From Phoronis australis (taxonomy: Eukaryota > Phoronida > Phoronidae), in assembly GCA_002633005.1 (NCBI GenBank), contig NMRA01000307.1, positions 457,361 to 521,360 on the forward strand: a DNA stretch of 64,000 bases. Reading direction: 5' to 3'. Each line of letters begins with the position of its first letter. The stretch's first letter is position 1. Shown piece after piece: positions 13,301 through 28,165 of this stretch. A model generated the notes under the pieces. It ran no database searches. It was not told the DNA's origin and was given only the letters and a program-made list of their open reading frames with translations. A program made the translations under genes and the position numbers.

Positions 13301-16300
13301 TAAAATAAAATGGCACCATAGTCAGGATCATGGCTCCTTGATTTTGGTGGTTCCTGCTGTTACTTTACCCAATTTTACTCAAGATATTAAAAATAAACAC
13401 TTCACTTAATTCAATTAGTTGCATGTCATTGGTTATACGCTCCTCCGCTTGTCTCTTTTTCAGCTTCCACTACCCATTAGTGGTATTCTAGTCAAGTATA
13501 TACCAGTCATCATTGTGACTATGGGCGGTCTGCTCATGTTGCAGCGCAACCTGGTGGTCATATTCATTAAGGGTGGAGTGGGGAGGAACGGTTCCACTGT
13601 TGCCGTAAGTCTTCTCTGTTTAATAGATTAATACGAGGTATTTCATCTACTTTACTGACATTTTTTAATTCACTGTGGCACAGGTGTCAGCTCATAAACA
13701 TTTGGTGCCATCTGTGTATCTGCTGGATGAGTAATTTGAATTATGAAGTGTGATTTGGATAAATCATTATAGATGGTGATATTTAACTTCAGCATGATTG
13801 AATGGCACATCTCTTGAGAATCTTTTGTGTAAAAGACTTTCTGATCCCTTTATTCATTCCATGTTTGTTTTCAGCCTTTTTATTTTTCTGTGATGTTTGC
13901 TTTGTCGTACTTGCATCAAAAAGTACATTGTAATGGACCTGTGCTTTCAATACTTGTGCACGTATAAGTGACAAGTGTCTGTTGCTGTCATATTGTTTAC
14001 TTGTGATCCAGTCACCAATGATGTCACTGTCTGTTTACAAGCCATTGCATTTTAAAAACAACTGCATTCCGTGGATGATGTTCTTTAAATAGGACAGGGC
14101 CCCTTCATTTTTCTACGACGGTGAAATACAATATCATCAGATTTGATGTTTGTGATGTTCTGTCTGATAAATACTCCAATTTGTTTACAACGGGAATCAA
14201 AAAATCAAGGAGAGGTCATTAAGTAGAGATAAACGCACCATGGATATTCAAAAATGAAATCTAATGTGGTTGTCAACCTGAATAGGTACAAAAAACCTAC
14301 TAATGGATATTATGTTCTGTTTTATAATGTTGACCAGTTCGATTTGTTAATTTTTTCACATTTCATTCTGAGGAAATTGTCTCCATCTTTTTTCACTAGT
14401 TTTCACACTTGTTGTATTATGTGTTCCAAGAGCACGTTCACCAAAACGTTTTCTAAATTTTTCGGAATCAATTTTGAAACTATTTCAAAACTCATTAAAC
14501 ACAAGTGGTTATTTGGTCAAATCAGCGAAACTGTGTAAATCTCGATTGCTGCAATAAAGTAGTGATATGTAAAATTAGCACTGCTACCTTACTGTACAAA
14601 AACACCAACAGTAACATTTCTATCTTATAGGACACTAGTGTTATAGCACCGATGTTTCCTATTATCTCGACAATCATCCTAGCCTTCGTCATTGCCAAGA
14701 AGTCAACATTCAATGTGTATGAGAATCACCCCTGTCTTTATCTTGTGGCTTTTGGCATTGTGTGTGCCAAGATTACCAACAAACTTGTGGTAAGTGTATT
14801 GTGCAGCACTCCATGATTAGACTAACGTCAACTCGACAAATGAGAACTGGCAAAATGTCCAAACAATCTCACCAAAACAAGGAGATCTGTGCAAAAGGCC
14901 TGGTCCTCTAAAAACATGGGACACATGAATTGAAAAAGCGGCACATGCCTACAGTAATTCCAAAAATGCTTTGGCAGTTTTGTAGTCCAATGGAAATAAG
15001 GATAGGTCGTGTGTACAATGACGACAGCTTGATTAAAACAATTAAATTCAAACATGATGCTCTTTTGAAAGAGTACGTAGGTCATTAAAGAATTCAAAGT
15101 TTATATATTTAACAATTTACTCCATAACATAGTTTTAAGTAAACATCAAATGTAAATTCTTTCTGAGTGTCATATTTTAGATATAGACTTGTCAGGTTTT
15201 TTACTAAAATTATGGCATGCATTTTATTTTATTTTTTTTTGCCAATGAATACCATCAGAAATTTTCACCTGCTGCTGTTTGCTGTTGCCTTTGTCATTGA
15301 TTTAGTGATGGTTGGTAGATACTGTGTGCAGCACCATTTATCAGTCAATGATGAAGGCAACAGCACCTAACTGTTGCTGGCAACTTCTGAAGGTGATTTC
15401 AGATATTGGAGTGATGTGTTGACATTGCCGTTATCATTTACTTTTAGTGATAGCGTTCAACCATTGGTATGATATCACAATTACAGCAAAAACTTTTCAT
15501 TTTAGGTTGCACACATGAGTAAAAGTGAATTGACTCTTCTGGATAGTGTGTTTATTGGACCGATTCTACTCATGATGAATCAGTATTTCAACTTCTTGTT
15601 CGACGAATATCACGTTCTCTGGCTATGTATGGTAAGCATAAAGTGTGAAAATGCAACCTGTCAGGGGGAGCATACATAAAGTACAGATCCAACAGACGGG
15701 GGGGGGGGTTATTCCCTATAATTCATGCTACAATTAACTGAATAAATAGAATGAAATACTCCTCTGCATATTGATGTCATCAATTTATGGGTCTGCATTT
15801 TAATCCTGTAGACTGGAAAATTTTTAGTTTGTTGTGCTTAGGAGCCTTTTTCCCAAGAGGCTATTGTCAGTGTTTTGACTCAAGCCAAAAGTTGATTTTT
15901 GTCTTTACCTTTCTCAAAACATTTCGTTTTCTGTCTGAGCAGACTGCGGATTTCTGTCCTTTGTCTTTAGTTGTAGACAGATTCTACGAGTACTGCCCCA
16001 GAAATTGCTTTCGCATTATGTCCAGGTTCTCATTCACTTCCATGCTTACATTCGTTAGTAATACCAAGCTCAGAGGATTAGGTGATACCTATGTGCAATG
16101 CTAGATTGTCAGCCAGTAAAGCCAGAATTTGATGCCCAGTCTCTCAAACAGGAGTTGGGAGCTTATACCACTGAGCCATGCTATCTCCTCAACTTTAGCC
16201 TGATTTTCATGAAACAGACTAAGCCATTCATGGACCAATTTTAGTCAAAATACTAAACTCAATGAACTTGTTGAGAAACAGGCCCCTGAAATTGGTTGTG

Positions 16301-17048
16301 ACTTTTGTGGGAGGTCTTTGCAGGCCCCTGATAGGTTGAAATTGGTGACCTTTGTGGAAGGTCTTTGCAGGCCCCTGATAGGTTGAAATTGATTGTGACC
16401 TGTGTAAGAAGACTTTGCAGACTCCTGATAGATTGAAATTGGTTTTGACCTCTGTGGGAGGATTTTACAGACCCCTGATAGGTTGAAATTAGTTGTGACA
16501 TGTGTGGGAGGACTTTGTAGGCCTCTGATAGGTTGAAATTGGTTGTGACCTTTGTGGGAGGACTTTGCAGGTCTTTGATAGGCCGAAATTGGTTGTGACC
16601 TGAGTGAGGGGGAAGGGAGCTTTGCTGTGAAAGGATATTTTCAAACCCCACCTACCCAGCCTCCCACCAAGTTGTCAAAACATTGGGTTATTTGAGATAA
16701 GTCATGTCTAAGATTCAGCCTTTAAGCGAATTCAAATGATGGTGGGATGAATTAAGATCAAATATAATAGCACTACTGACAATGAATGTAAACTTGCTAG
16801 AACTACGATGAATGCATGTTGGTCCATGGATCCTCTGAACCGACCCATGGACCATGTCAATGTCTTCCACTTGCTGTGTTGTTAACAATTCTTTACTGTT
16901 TCAGCTGTACGTGCTCATTGATTTCTCCGTCTACACATACATCGTCTGCAATCAGCTGTGTGAGCACCTCAACATCTACTGCTTTAGTATATCACTGCCT
17001 CCCCGTAAGGCTCGCGCTAACAGTACTGCAAGCAGTAAAAAGAAATAA
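4400..17048 (+). CDS. CEPT1: Choline/ethanolamine phosphotransferase (8 exons, 389 aa)
   Basis: Catalyses the last Kennedy-pathway step: CDP-choline or CDP-ethanolamine plus diacylglycerol to phosphatidylcholine or phosphatidylethanolamine, in ER/nuclear membrane. Coding exons: 4400-4624, 10373-10520, 11040-11181, 11554-11638, 13464-13604, 14631-14789, 15506-15631, 16905-17048; all introns are GT-AG and the frame is continuous. The CDP-alcohol phosphotransferase signature DG(x)2AR(x)8G(x)3D(x)3D is intact at residues 98-120 (D98, G99, A102, R103, G112, D116, D120). Hydrophobic helices follow across the rest, with conserved stretches [17 protein letters not shown]-like ENHPCLYL and AHMTKSE. 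Length (389) is close to human CEPT1 (416) and CHPT1 (406). I start at the Met of [20 protein letters not shown], which aligns with the vertebrate N-terminus; an in-frame Met 35 codons upstream (4295) is less likely. The sequence does not separate CEPT1 from CHPT1; it may be the single invertebrate orthologue of both. Confidence 0.93.
4720..5106. mobile_element. Foldback element, copy 2 (CEPT1 intron 1)
   Basis: It shares with copy 1 the terminal agacggt/accgtct motif (4722-4740 and about 5094-5102) and an internal block ending ggtgtccctctatg at 4990-5008, followed by the taatcagtg block. It begins just 95 bp after the exon 1 donor. Confidence 0.55.
5447..5660 (+). repeat. tRNA-derived SINE (family 2)
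   Basis: It has an A-box-like head (GTGGTCTGAGCTCCGGAC) and a perfect B box GGTTCGAATCC at about 5500, then a diagnostic body (ctttactggcagacaattga, then gcattgcaca). The same body occurs inverted at 16090-16200 and, decayed, at 44110-44250. Pol III-derived. Confidence 0.75.
6960..9354. mobile_element. 2.4 kb non-autonomous DNA transposon with TTTA target duplication
   Basis: Ends are inverted repeats GGGCAATTCCGT (6960) and, reading inward from the right end, GGGCAATTCCAT (9354). They are flanked by a 4-bp direct repeat TTTA (6956-6959 and 9355-9358). Inside, a CGTACGTCCGTCAC-like motif recurs near 7498-7532, 8950-8985, 9160-9176 and 9328-9342, as expected of subterminal transposase-binding repeats. 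No transposase-like frame is visible; the longest open frames (93 aa or less) resemble nothing. It sits in CEPT1 intron 1. Confidence 0.7.
9718..9966 (-). other. Unassigned 82-codon open frame in CEPT1 intron 1
   Basis: This is the only open frame of note between the 2.4 kb transposon and exon 2. It contains [18 protein letters not shown], with no splice context and no recognised family. I treat it as chance or repeat-derived sequence. Confidence 0.15.
10150..10325 (+). repeat. Dispersed repeat A, copy 2
   Basis: Matches 1310-1490 (see that entry). It lies immediately upstream of CEPT1 exon 2, so it forms part of the intron 1 3' end. Confidence 0.55.
10739..10960 (+). repeat. tRNA-derived SINE (family 1), fuller copy
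   Basis: The head GTAGTGTGGCCTATTGAG and B box GGGTTCAAATCCC (about 10791) match the copy at 1-141. The body contains a doubled block gggcccagctgagcggcctg / gggcccagctaggcggcctg and ends in a T-rich stretch near 10930. It lies in CEPT1 intron 2. Confidence 0.7.
11800..12160 (-). repeat. Two diverged tRNA-derived SINE copies (family 3)
   Basis: On the minus strand, 11935-11860 reads as a tRNA-like head (GGTAGCTCAGTATACTAC, then CAGGTTCGAGCCTCG as B box). A second, more decayed copy lies at 12155-12075. Both are followed by the same body containing a tagtcttc/catat block and a TCACRTGA stretch, so they are homologous copies side by side in CEPT1 intron 4. Confidence 0.6.
12328..12900. repeat. 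18-bp minisatellite, about 32 units
   Basis: The unit is GGGTCTCATGTGRTTACW, repeated almost without interruption (one unit shortened near 12390). Because 18 is a multiple of three and the unit lacks stops, several long open frames cross it (for example 188 codons on plus and 182 on minus), but these are repeat artefacts. Several early units read TCACGTGA, giving clustered CACGTG E-boxes. Located in CEPT1 intron 4. Confidence 0.95.
16090..16200 (-). repeat. tRNA-derived SINE (family 2), inverted decayed copy
   Basis: On the minus strand it reads GGCTCAGTGGTATAAGCTCC, then a decayed B box, then tctggctttactggctgaca and a gcattgcaca end, the family 2 signature. Confidence 0.6.
16276..16612. 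repeat. 50-bp tandem repeat, about 6.5 copies
   Basis: Units beginning gcccctgataggttgaaatt start at 16324, 16371, 16421, 16471, 16521 and 16571, mostly 50 bp apart and moderately diverged. It lies in the last CEPT1 intron, about 290 bp before the final exon. Confidence 0.9.
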
Positions 17049-17620
17049 TGTGGCCAGTGATGCTGGCTACGTTTCGTCCACTTTTTATTTATTTCATCTT
17101 GTGGTATTAGCGGGGAGTGGATTACGAGATTATCTTTTTTAAACACGATTTCTTATTGACGTAGCATTTTGTGATTGCGTTGAGCAATTCTTGGCATCTA
17201 TGTCTTATTTACGGGTCGCTTTTGACATGACACAAGATGACGTCCCGCAAAGTGACACAGTAGAAGAATGGATGTACACAAAACTTGTCACAGCACAGTA
17301 TGATTCATCTGCGTCAGTTAATTGGTGGATTTAGGAAGTTGTGAGGGGGAACCGCACTATGCAGTTTCCAAAGAACAGGTGTTCTCAACTACCCCGGAAT
17401 GCCCCCCCCCCCAATATGCTTGAGTAATTTGTTACTTATTCCATTGCTAAAGTAAAGTTTGGTCAGTGATCTAATGCCATGTCAATAACCCATCAATGCA
17501 AAGCATAAATTTAACGTTTTTACAGCAAAGTTTGACTGGAGTCACTTCTGGTCATACTGATGCTAGATGTAAAAATTAGATGTAAATTTAGCTAAATAAA
17601 ATATATGACTAGTAACTAAC
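17049..17620 (+). terminator. CEPT1/CHPT1 3'UTR with candidate polyadenylation signal
   Basis: A canonical AATAAA at 17595-17600 lies 547 bases after the stop codon and is the first good candidate; another lies near 19517. The exact cleavage site cannot be read from the sequence. Confidence 0.45.
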
Positions 17621-20600
17621 TGTAATGTCTTACTTGTGGTCTTTTCCTCATTGTGGAATATTTTAAATACAGTGAAATTTCCAATAGAAAGTCTGTGTTT
17701 ACTTTTGGAGTAATTTATGCAAACATCTTCTTAATCCTGCATTTTGCTCCTGTTTAGCTGTCAATGTTGAAATCTCAACAGAAGTGCTTTGAGTTTAAAA
17801 ATTTTTCTTTCCATCTTGAAATATTCCCAAGCCAGCCGGCAACTCAAGTTACAGCCAATGTGTTCATACCCCATTTTCAAATTCCATTCTTAGAGTTGAC
17901 AAACCCCAGTGAACTCTGAATCGTTTTCCTGAGTGGCTGATTGTAATGGAACATAGTTCTAATAATAGTAAGGAATTTTAGGAGACCAATCAGAGTGAAA
18001 AGCCAGATTATTTTTTTTATTTTAGCCAGCTAAACACAGCTTTAAGTGCTTTTTTAGTTAAGATTGCTTCAATATTGTGTTGGGGTGCCATGTTAAATTA
18101 ATAGACAATGACTGTCTTTGTCTTTAGTACCAAGTTTGCTATGTAGTGAAACATAATAAGTTATATATTAATTCTGTACAAGAAGAGGGTAGTCTGACAA
18201 AAACCTTTTTCAATCATAATGGCTAATTCTGTTAACAGCAAAAATGATTGGGAATGGCTTATCCACCTTTGTTCTCGGTTATGAGGCAAGACTTTTCTGT
18301 CAATGAATTTGGCTTTGATCTAGCCATCTTGACAGTTAATTGTGGGTCATTTTGTCTGAATACTTTTGGCTTCTACTGTATGAATACCTTGATCTCATTG
18401 TAGAATGTTATCCTTCTGTTGTGAGATTGACCCTATATTTATTGAAGTATAATCAAAATAACAGAGAACATTAAATGTTATACTAATCTCTGTTACATAA
18501 TTATTGTTTTATTTTATTTGTCTAAACAGCTGGTAAAGCATGGGGCTTAGATTTTAGATGTGAAAGACAAAACAACATTTCTGTTAGATGACTGGTTGAT
18601 GGTGGATAAGGGTGTGTTTGTATTTCTGTTATGAGATAGTAAACATCTGTACTAAATCTTGTTGTCTTAAGCAATTACCTTAATGATGCACCCATATTGA
18701 AATTAAAACAGGGTGCCATTAAAGTTATTATGCTCTAATTCTGCCAACAGCAGACTAAGTGAGGTCACAGAGCAGACTAAGTGAGGTCACAGTTGTTCCT
18801 GAAGGCAAGTTATGTGCTTGGTCACTATAAGTGAAAGTATTCCCAATTTTTGATATATAAACTTAGTTATAATTTGTCATCTCTGAAACAATAAGACTGT
18901 GAGTGTCTGTATACCATTTGCTATGTTATTTTACTATTTCATTTGACATCCAGTCACTTTACAGTGATGACCATTTTGCCAGTTTTAGACATTAGGGAGA
19001 TCTTGCATTACACTCGTCTGAATTTGTCAAACTTTCAATGAGCCCTAAATCAATTCTTGGACACCAGTGACTTTGTCATAGTCTTTTGTTGAAAGTGTTT
19101 TTTTTCTAAATGTGCTCCTAGGACCTATGAAGGTACTGTTGAGCACTGTTTTTATTCCTTACTTGGTTCAGTGGTGTAACATTTGTAATCTTTGTCTTCT
19201 AAGTAACAATAGAACAGATAATGAGCGTTCATAAAGTAACACTTCACTCCTTTTGTAACAACGGGAACAACTGGGCGACTGTAAAACTTTATTTTAGTAT
19301 ACAAAGTAACAAAATAGTTTGTAAAAAATCCTCAAAAGCACCCTGTAACTTGTATGTGTTGTTCCGGTGCACTGTAGACGTTTTGTGCAGTTATTGGTGG
19401 TAATTTGTTTGGGTTTGGGCTTTTGAATTCCACTTGAAAGGAAAGCTAACCAGTGTTTGTAATTTTGCAAGTTAGTGTTGCACAACAGCACAATTGGCCC
19501 TAAATGGGATTTTTGAAATAAATCGTATTTTCATTATTAGCTTTTGTAGTATGTGTCAGTATTGATATCATTTTCACTTTCATTGCTAGGCAAGGAATGG
19601 CCACATCAGGATTGTTTTTTTTTCTTTTCATGTCAAATATTAATTTTTAATTATTGACGCATGCAATGATTGACACATGATTTACATGTTTGTGATTTGT
19701 TGTTCTAATTTTGGACCTTCATTCTTATTTCAAATTTTACACTATTCAATTTTCGAGATAATCCACATAAGGACTGAAACTCTGTATTAAATCTGAAGTA
19801 AACTACCGTATGAATTCTTCTGTTAGGGACTCCAAAATTCAACCTGAAATTCATTTTCGGAGCACTGTTTGAAAATAGACTTTACAGGGCGGACCCTGAG
19901 GTAATGTTTGCATGCGTCCTTTTACTGTGTAAGATCAAGGTGTTTGGTCGGACGGCAGATATTGCCTGTTTCAAAAATTTGTTTTAAACGGCAAGCGCAG
20001 TCTTTAAGCAAACTAATTGATGTAAGCAGAGACCGCGTTCCGTCGAGCGGAAAGTAGTTGATTCGTAGACCATTTATGGCGCTAAAAATTGGTCTCTACA
20101 CACTGAAATGAAAAGCGATTTTTGTTCATGCAAAGAATGATTGACAGTTCGTTATTGCAAGATATCATGCTCGGCGAATAAAATGACACCACGCCGTCAG
20201 GTGACAAGTCTGCTTATGAACTAATTGACAGTTCCAAGGCCAGAAAAAAATGACGTCTATTTTGATTGAGGACCATTTGTGGCGAATTTAATAACGAATG
20301 GCCTACTGAAATCACAAGTTGCACAAACGCTTGTTGACGCAAACTTACAATATTTAGTGGATTAAGCTTTGTTCCGTAGGCCACATGCAGTCGCTAAAAG
20401 TACGTCTGGGGCAACAATGACGTCACACCCTTCATGCATCATGTTTTAGCGATTATGACGTCACAAAACATCAAAGATTGCCCAGCTGTGGTTAATAACG
20501 CTTTATGGAGGTCTCATGTATAACATGAGATTGAAGCCCACTACCAGCATTATTTTTGAAAATTTCTATTTTTTCTAAAAAAATCATCCAATTTAGTTTC

Positions 20601-20660
20601 TCACCGTCGTACTAGTTATCAACAGCGGAACTCCGCAACACCACTGCTTAAACGACTATA
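17621..20660. other. Intergenic DNA without a recognisable gene
   Basis: No supported exon is seen. Contents: dispersed repeat B copy 1 (17838-18035), a 22-bp tandem duplication (agcagactaagtgaggtcac, 18748-18792), and a more GC-rich 19850-20600 stretch with diverged internal repeats (gaccattta/ttgtggcg... blocks) and two perfect TGACGTCA sites (20418, 20456). Confidence 0.5.
17838..18035 (+). repeat. Dispersed repeat B, copy 1
   Basis: It shares with 32028-32225 an ordered series of blocks: caactcaagt(t/c)acag, tt(c/a)c(c/a)aattc-type spacers, aactctgaa(t/g)cgttttc, and agtaaggaat. It is of moderate divergence and is non-coding. Confidence 0.6.
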
Positions 20661-20687
20661 GACCCTATTCACGCCGACAGGAGGCGC

Positions 20688-20990
20688 GTTCCAAAACGAG
20701 GCTCGCTACGATAGCTCTGTTAGCTTATCGGCATAGGAGTCTGTGTTTCAGTCCGTGTTGTTCCCCGAACGGCTAGAAAAAATACGGACACGCTTCACAA
20801 TCTCTAAAGACGTTTAGATTCGGAAGCGTTGGGTCGTTGCCATACGCCGACGAAGCAAAATATGTCCGTGTAAAATAAATGTTTTCGAAAAGTTAGATCA
20901 TATTTTGTCGCGTCTCGGTCAGTTGTCGACAAGCATCATAGTGCGGACCGGAGAATGGGCCAGCCAGGTTGTATTTTCATGACAACGGAA
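20688..20990 (+). pseudogene. THAP-domain relic, copy 1
   Basis: The segment aligns over about 300 bp with the reverse complement of 51960-52265: ccaaaacgaggctcgctacg, then attcggaagcgttgg, cgttgccatacg, gttttcgaaa and a shared ttttcatgac end. In one frame it reads DV-stop-IRKRWVVAIRR, the core of the THAP zinc-finger fold (basic/Trp segment of the PK.PEIRKRW..AIRRDEG type). In-frame stops and frameshifts break it. THAP domains occur in transposases and host DNA-binding proteins; the duplication of flanking non-coding DNA favours a transposon or segmental repeat. Confidence 0.6.
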
Positions 20991-21160
20991 TTAGGGGGGG
21001 GGGGCTAAAATTGTATCAGATCCCATTTTTGAGTTCGGGTGCGAATTGCTGATTAGCACACGTGCGCAACCAGGGGGTCTTGGGGGTGAATAAACAACGC
21101 ATAGGCGCTGAATGAACCCCGTTTACCGTTTTTTTTTTTTTAGTCAACAGGTCCGCAAAC

Positions 21161-21572
21161 NNNNNNNNNNNNNNNNNNNNNNNNNNNNNNNNNNNNNNNN
21201 NNNNNNNNNNNNNNNNNNNNNNNNNNNNNNNNNNNNNNNNNNNNNNNNNNNNNNNNNNNNNNNNNNNNNNNNNNNNNNNNNNNNNNNNNNNNNNNNNNNN
21301 NNNNNNNNNNNNNNNNNNNNNNNNNNNNNNNNNNNNNNNNNNNNNNNNNNNNNNNNNNNNNNNNNNNNNNNNNNNNNNNNNNNNNNNNNNNNNNNNNNNN
21401 NNNNNNNNNNNNNNNNNNNNNNNNNNNNNNNNNNNNNNNNNNNNNNNNNNNNNNNNNNNNNNNNNNNNNNNNNNNNNNNNNNNNNNNNNNNNNNNNNNNN
21501 NNNNNNNNNNNNNNNNNNNNNNNNNNNNNNNNNNNNNNNNNNNNNNNNNNNNNNNNNNNNNNNNNNNNNNNN
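21161..21572. other. Assembly gap (412 N)
   Basis: All bases are N. It is preceded by a poly(T) run and a tagtcaacaggtccgcaaac stretch, related to repeats at 25960-26030 and about 62185-62240. Confidence 1.
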
Positions 21573-23920
21573 TTAGTCCCAGGGAGTGCATAGGATCAGG
21601 CTATGCTTGATTTTAATATTCTTGATCAACAAATTAAACCAGATGTGACTAATTGCACATGACAGCCACCACTGTCGAATATGTCTTCAACTCGTCAACA
21701 ATACGAGCAGATGACCTGGTCCGCGTAGAAAGTATTTTGATCAACAATTTACAAGAAAAAAGTAACCCTGCATTCAGCATAATACCTAATCCGTAACACT
21801 ACGATCGCCGCAATTTGGCCATATTTACTTTTCATGTTTCGAACCTAGTTTTCCGAGAAAAATTAAACCCTTTCGTCAGACAACTCTTTGACGCCTTAAC
21901 TTGTTCTCTAATGTAATTTTCTACGTCTGTGTGGTTTAATTGTTGACACATTATTAAAATTCAATATCCAGGTTGGACTCGAAAGACCGGCTATTTAACT
22001 CACGCAATGTCTACGTTCGCTTTGTTTATCGCAGTGAGCCTCGACAGACAGTGACCCCCTGGCCGGCAAGTGGTGTCTATCGTCGAGGAACTTGAGCGCG
22101 GCCTTGGCGCTGTTTGTACCCGGCGAAAGTTGTTGAAGCCGATATCGAGCACCTGCACCAATACGAAGGGCCTGAATCCCTATTCAGCTTTAATGTTTAT
22201 ACTACAGGTGGGTTTGGTCGTTTTTACGCCGAACTCAGGTGGGCCCAGTGTAGCTAGGCTATAGACTGAGCTTTGACCCCCTCGGCGCCAGTTGCGGCAA
22301 CACTATGGTCTCTACGACCCACAGAGTCATTCCACTAAGTCCGTCTAAGCAAGACTTGCTCAAAAAACAATAGCTTTACATTTGCCGGGATTTCCCGAAA
22401 GTTTCATAGCCATACTATGGCAGTCAAACCTTCCTTTCAACTTTTTTCCGGCCCCGAATTATGATTGACAAAAACATCACATTTTTTCTCAGCAAGTCGT
22501 TGCTGCCAGGCGGCTTTGGCACCACTCCCATACCCAGAAATAGCGGTACACATCGCAATCCGTTGATGTCATCGCTTTATTGTGAACTCACATTTGACAC
22601 ATTTCGGCCGCAGGGCCGGGGGTGTTGGACTGGGCATAAGTCGATACAGTCTCGGCTGGGTGTGTTGGACAGTGCATAAGGTGATAAGTCACAAAATTAA
22701 GAACGGATTATATCGGGTGGCACATGCCTTCAAGGTTACGTGGGAGCTCGGTGATAAGTGTGTGTATTGATTTTAACTCGTTGAAAGTATTATTTTCTGA
22801 AAATAGAAATCTTGTAGAATTTAATTTTTAACAACGGAATCAACATCTTTGCCAAATTTCGTTTGATGCAAATGTTCAGGATAAAACTGTTACAGTTTTC
22901 TAAATTATTGTTTGTTTCTTAATTGTTATATGCAACTTTTGATATTTGTCATGAAAATCACAAAAGGGCTGCTTTTTTATCACACGTCATGCATAATTGG
23001 AACATAGTTAAAAACAATTCGTAACAGCGTTTTGGAGAATTGTGCATCGGAAAGGTTCATACATGTATGAATACGATCAACTGTTGCCGAGATATGATGT
23101 TCCTGAAGTTCGCCAACTGTAGACATTTTGAGGTCCCTGTATTACTTTAACTGGTTTCTTTTCCGTTTTTACTTAATCTTTCTCTTTCCAGAATAGTTAT
23201 GGCTGTTTGCTAAACATCACGGGTTTCTTAATTTGCACGCGCAGACCAGATTTTCTTCAAATCACCATCTCTCGTAATTTCCTGACTTTCAAAAGTTGTG
23301 TGTGCTTCATGATACTTCGAATTATACGCTTCAATGAAGACACCTAACTATCAATGTTTTAGAAACGGAGGGAGGAGAGGGAGGGACAGTGGAGGAGAGT
23401 GGAAGGATGGAGTCAAAGAGGGAGGGAGTGATACGATAGGTTCATTATCTCAGTTACCGAAGTGTGGCAGAGACAACACTGAATTCATAAATAAAATAAT
23501 TTAATAAGCACAGTTATGACAAATAATAAATAATCTTAGCAAGATGAATAAATTATAGTAATCACAATACATACATCGTTAGCGTTACTACCCTGTCACA
23601 CCGGGCTTGAGTAGATTTGCGTATTGTGGCATCACGGAGAGTAGATTTAAGTAATACAACGCACTTTGTGCGTCTAATACTCTGTACCGAGAGTATGCCA
23701 AAAAATAAACATCTTTTAGCAACCATCTCACGTACCCCTTTGCTCCCCTCTGCGAATTGCTTAGTAAGCCAGGGTAAGCTCGGTATAGCAAGGTGGTTTC
23801 ACGCTAGGCCTGTACCGACTGGTACGCCTACCTTATACTGTCCTGCGCTATCAATTCAATGTCTACCATTGAGGTTTCACTAACATATTTTTGTTTTTTA
23901 AGTTACTCCTTGGATGTACT
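21573..23920. other. Intergenic DNA without a firm gene
   Basis: No gene is supported. One short relic-like reading frame at 22138-22257 (EADIEHLHQYEGPESLFSF and following, to a TAG) has protein-like composition and locally higher GC, but no start or splice context. 22610-22680 contains an imperfect duplication (gtgttggac...gcataag). 23364-23432 is a G-rich purine tract (GGAGGGA repeats). Confidence 0.4.
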
Positions 23921-23931
23921 TGAGTGATACG

Positions 23932-24428
23932 TTTATTGACGCATGCGCCTGACCCCCCCCCCGTATACAGCTTTACATATAGGCGCATGGGCCTAAATAC
24001 GCGCATATATATGAGACTACTACATGTATATGTAATCATCAGCGAGATTCAGAGTAAGACTCGGTTAAGACTAGTCTGTACAGGGTTGACGTGAAATAAG
24101 TACAGCTTGAGATCAAAGTCAACTGGCCACCTAATTTATGGCACGACTACTACAATTTAGTAATAAAAGTTTGATACCTTTCTCCCTAATACGATGATAA
24201 AAATACTTTGAAAACTATTTCTAGGTAAAGTGTAGATACACATAAATACCATTGCTGCAAATCATGTTCATCAGACCTCTCTTATTAACTATTGAATTCA
24301 CAATCGGGTCACATGACAAGCATGCAAAGCGAAATAAAAACATTTTAGAAAATTTATGTTCAACAGCTTGTTCCAAAATGTCAGGCAAAAAACAGAGATG
24401 TCATGCTTAAAAAGGTTCTGAGTAATCT
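23932..24428 (-). terminator. Likely 3'UTR of the cytokine-like gene
   Basis: On the minus strand an AATAAA signal lies at 23937-23932, about 490 bases after the stop codon. The interval is AT-rich and contains an ATTTA pentamer (in GGTATTTATG) of the kind found in unstable cytokine mRNAs; a single copy is weak evidence. Confidence 0.35.
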
Positions 24429-27890
<3,462 letters not shown>

Positions 27891-28165
27891 AGTACTACGT
27901 CTCGGGAGATAAAATCAGTTTCGGAGACACTATCACTTGAAAACTTTTTCTTAATTAATGAAAGATAAATAACATTCGCAATTTATACTAAATGGTGGGA
28001 ATAGAAACATCAATACAGTATTTCCTAGGTGGTGAATTTCCTGGTGCATCCCGTATTATGGAGTTCACACCATGCCTAATTAATAGACATTGGTCAATTC
28101 GTGTTCCCCATAACAGAACATATTTAGACAGATAATTAATTATTCAGGCGAGTCACGACTCATCA
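27891..28165 (-). promoter_or_regulatory. Candidate TATA-type promoter of the cytokine-like gene
   Basis: On the minus strand a TATAAAT box at 27987-27981 lies about 92 bases upstream of the proposed ATG, leaving room for a short 5'UTR. Further upstream are a kappaB-like GGAAATTCACC near 28040, a GACCAAT box near 28090 and TGAGTCG/TGACTCG AP-1-like half sites at about 28163-28148. The ATG has A at -3. These motifs suit an inducible gene but are short enough to arise by chance. Confidence 0.4.

Noticed and set aside
21016-21591. Long open frames of X residues
   Set aside because: Produced by the N gap.
23588-23883. Overlapping 67- and 88-codon frames on opposite strands
   Set aside because: No splice sites, no recognisable motif; lies in repeat-like intergenic DNA beyond the cytokine-like 3'UTR.
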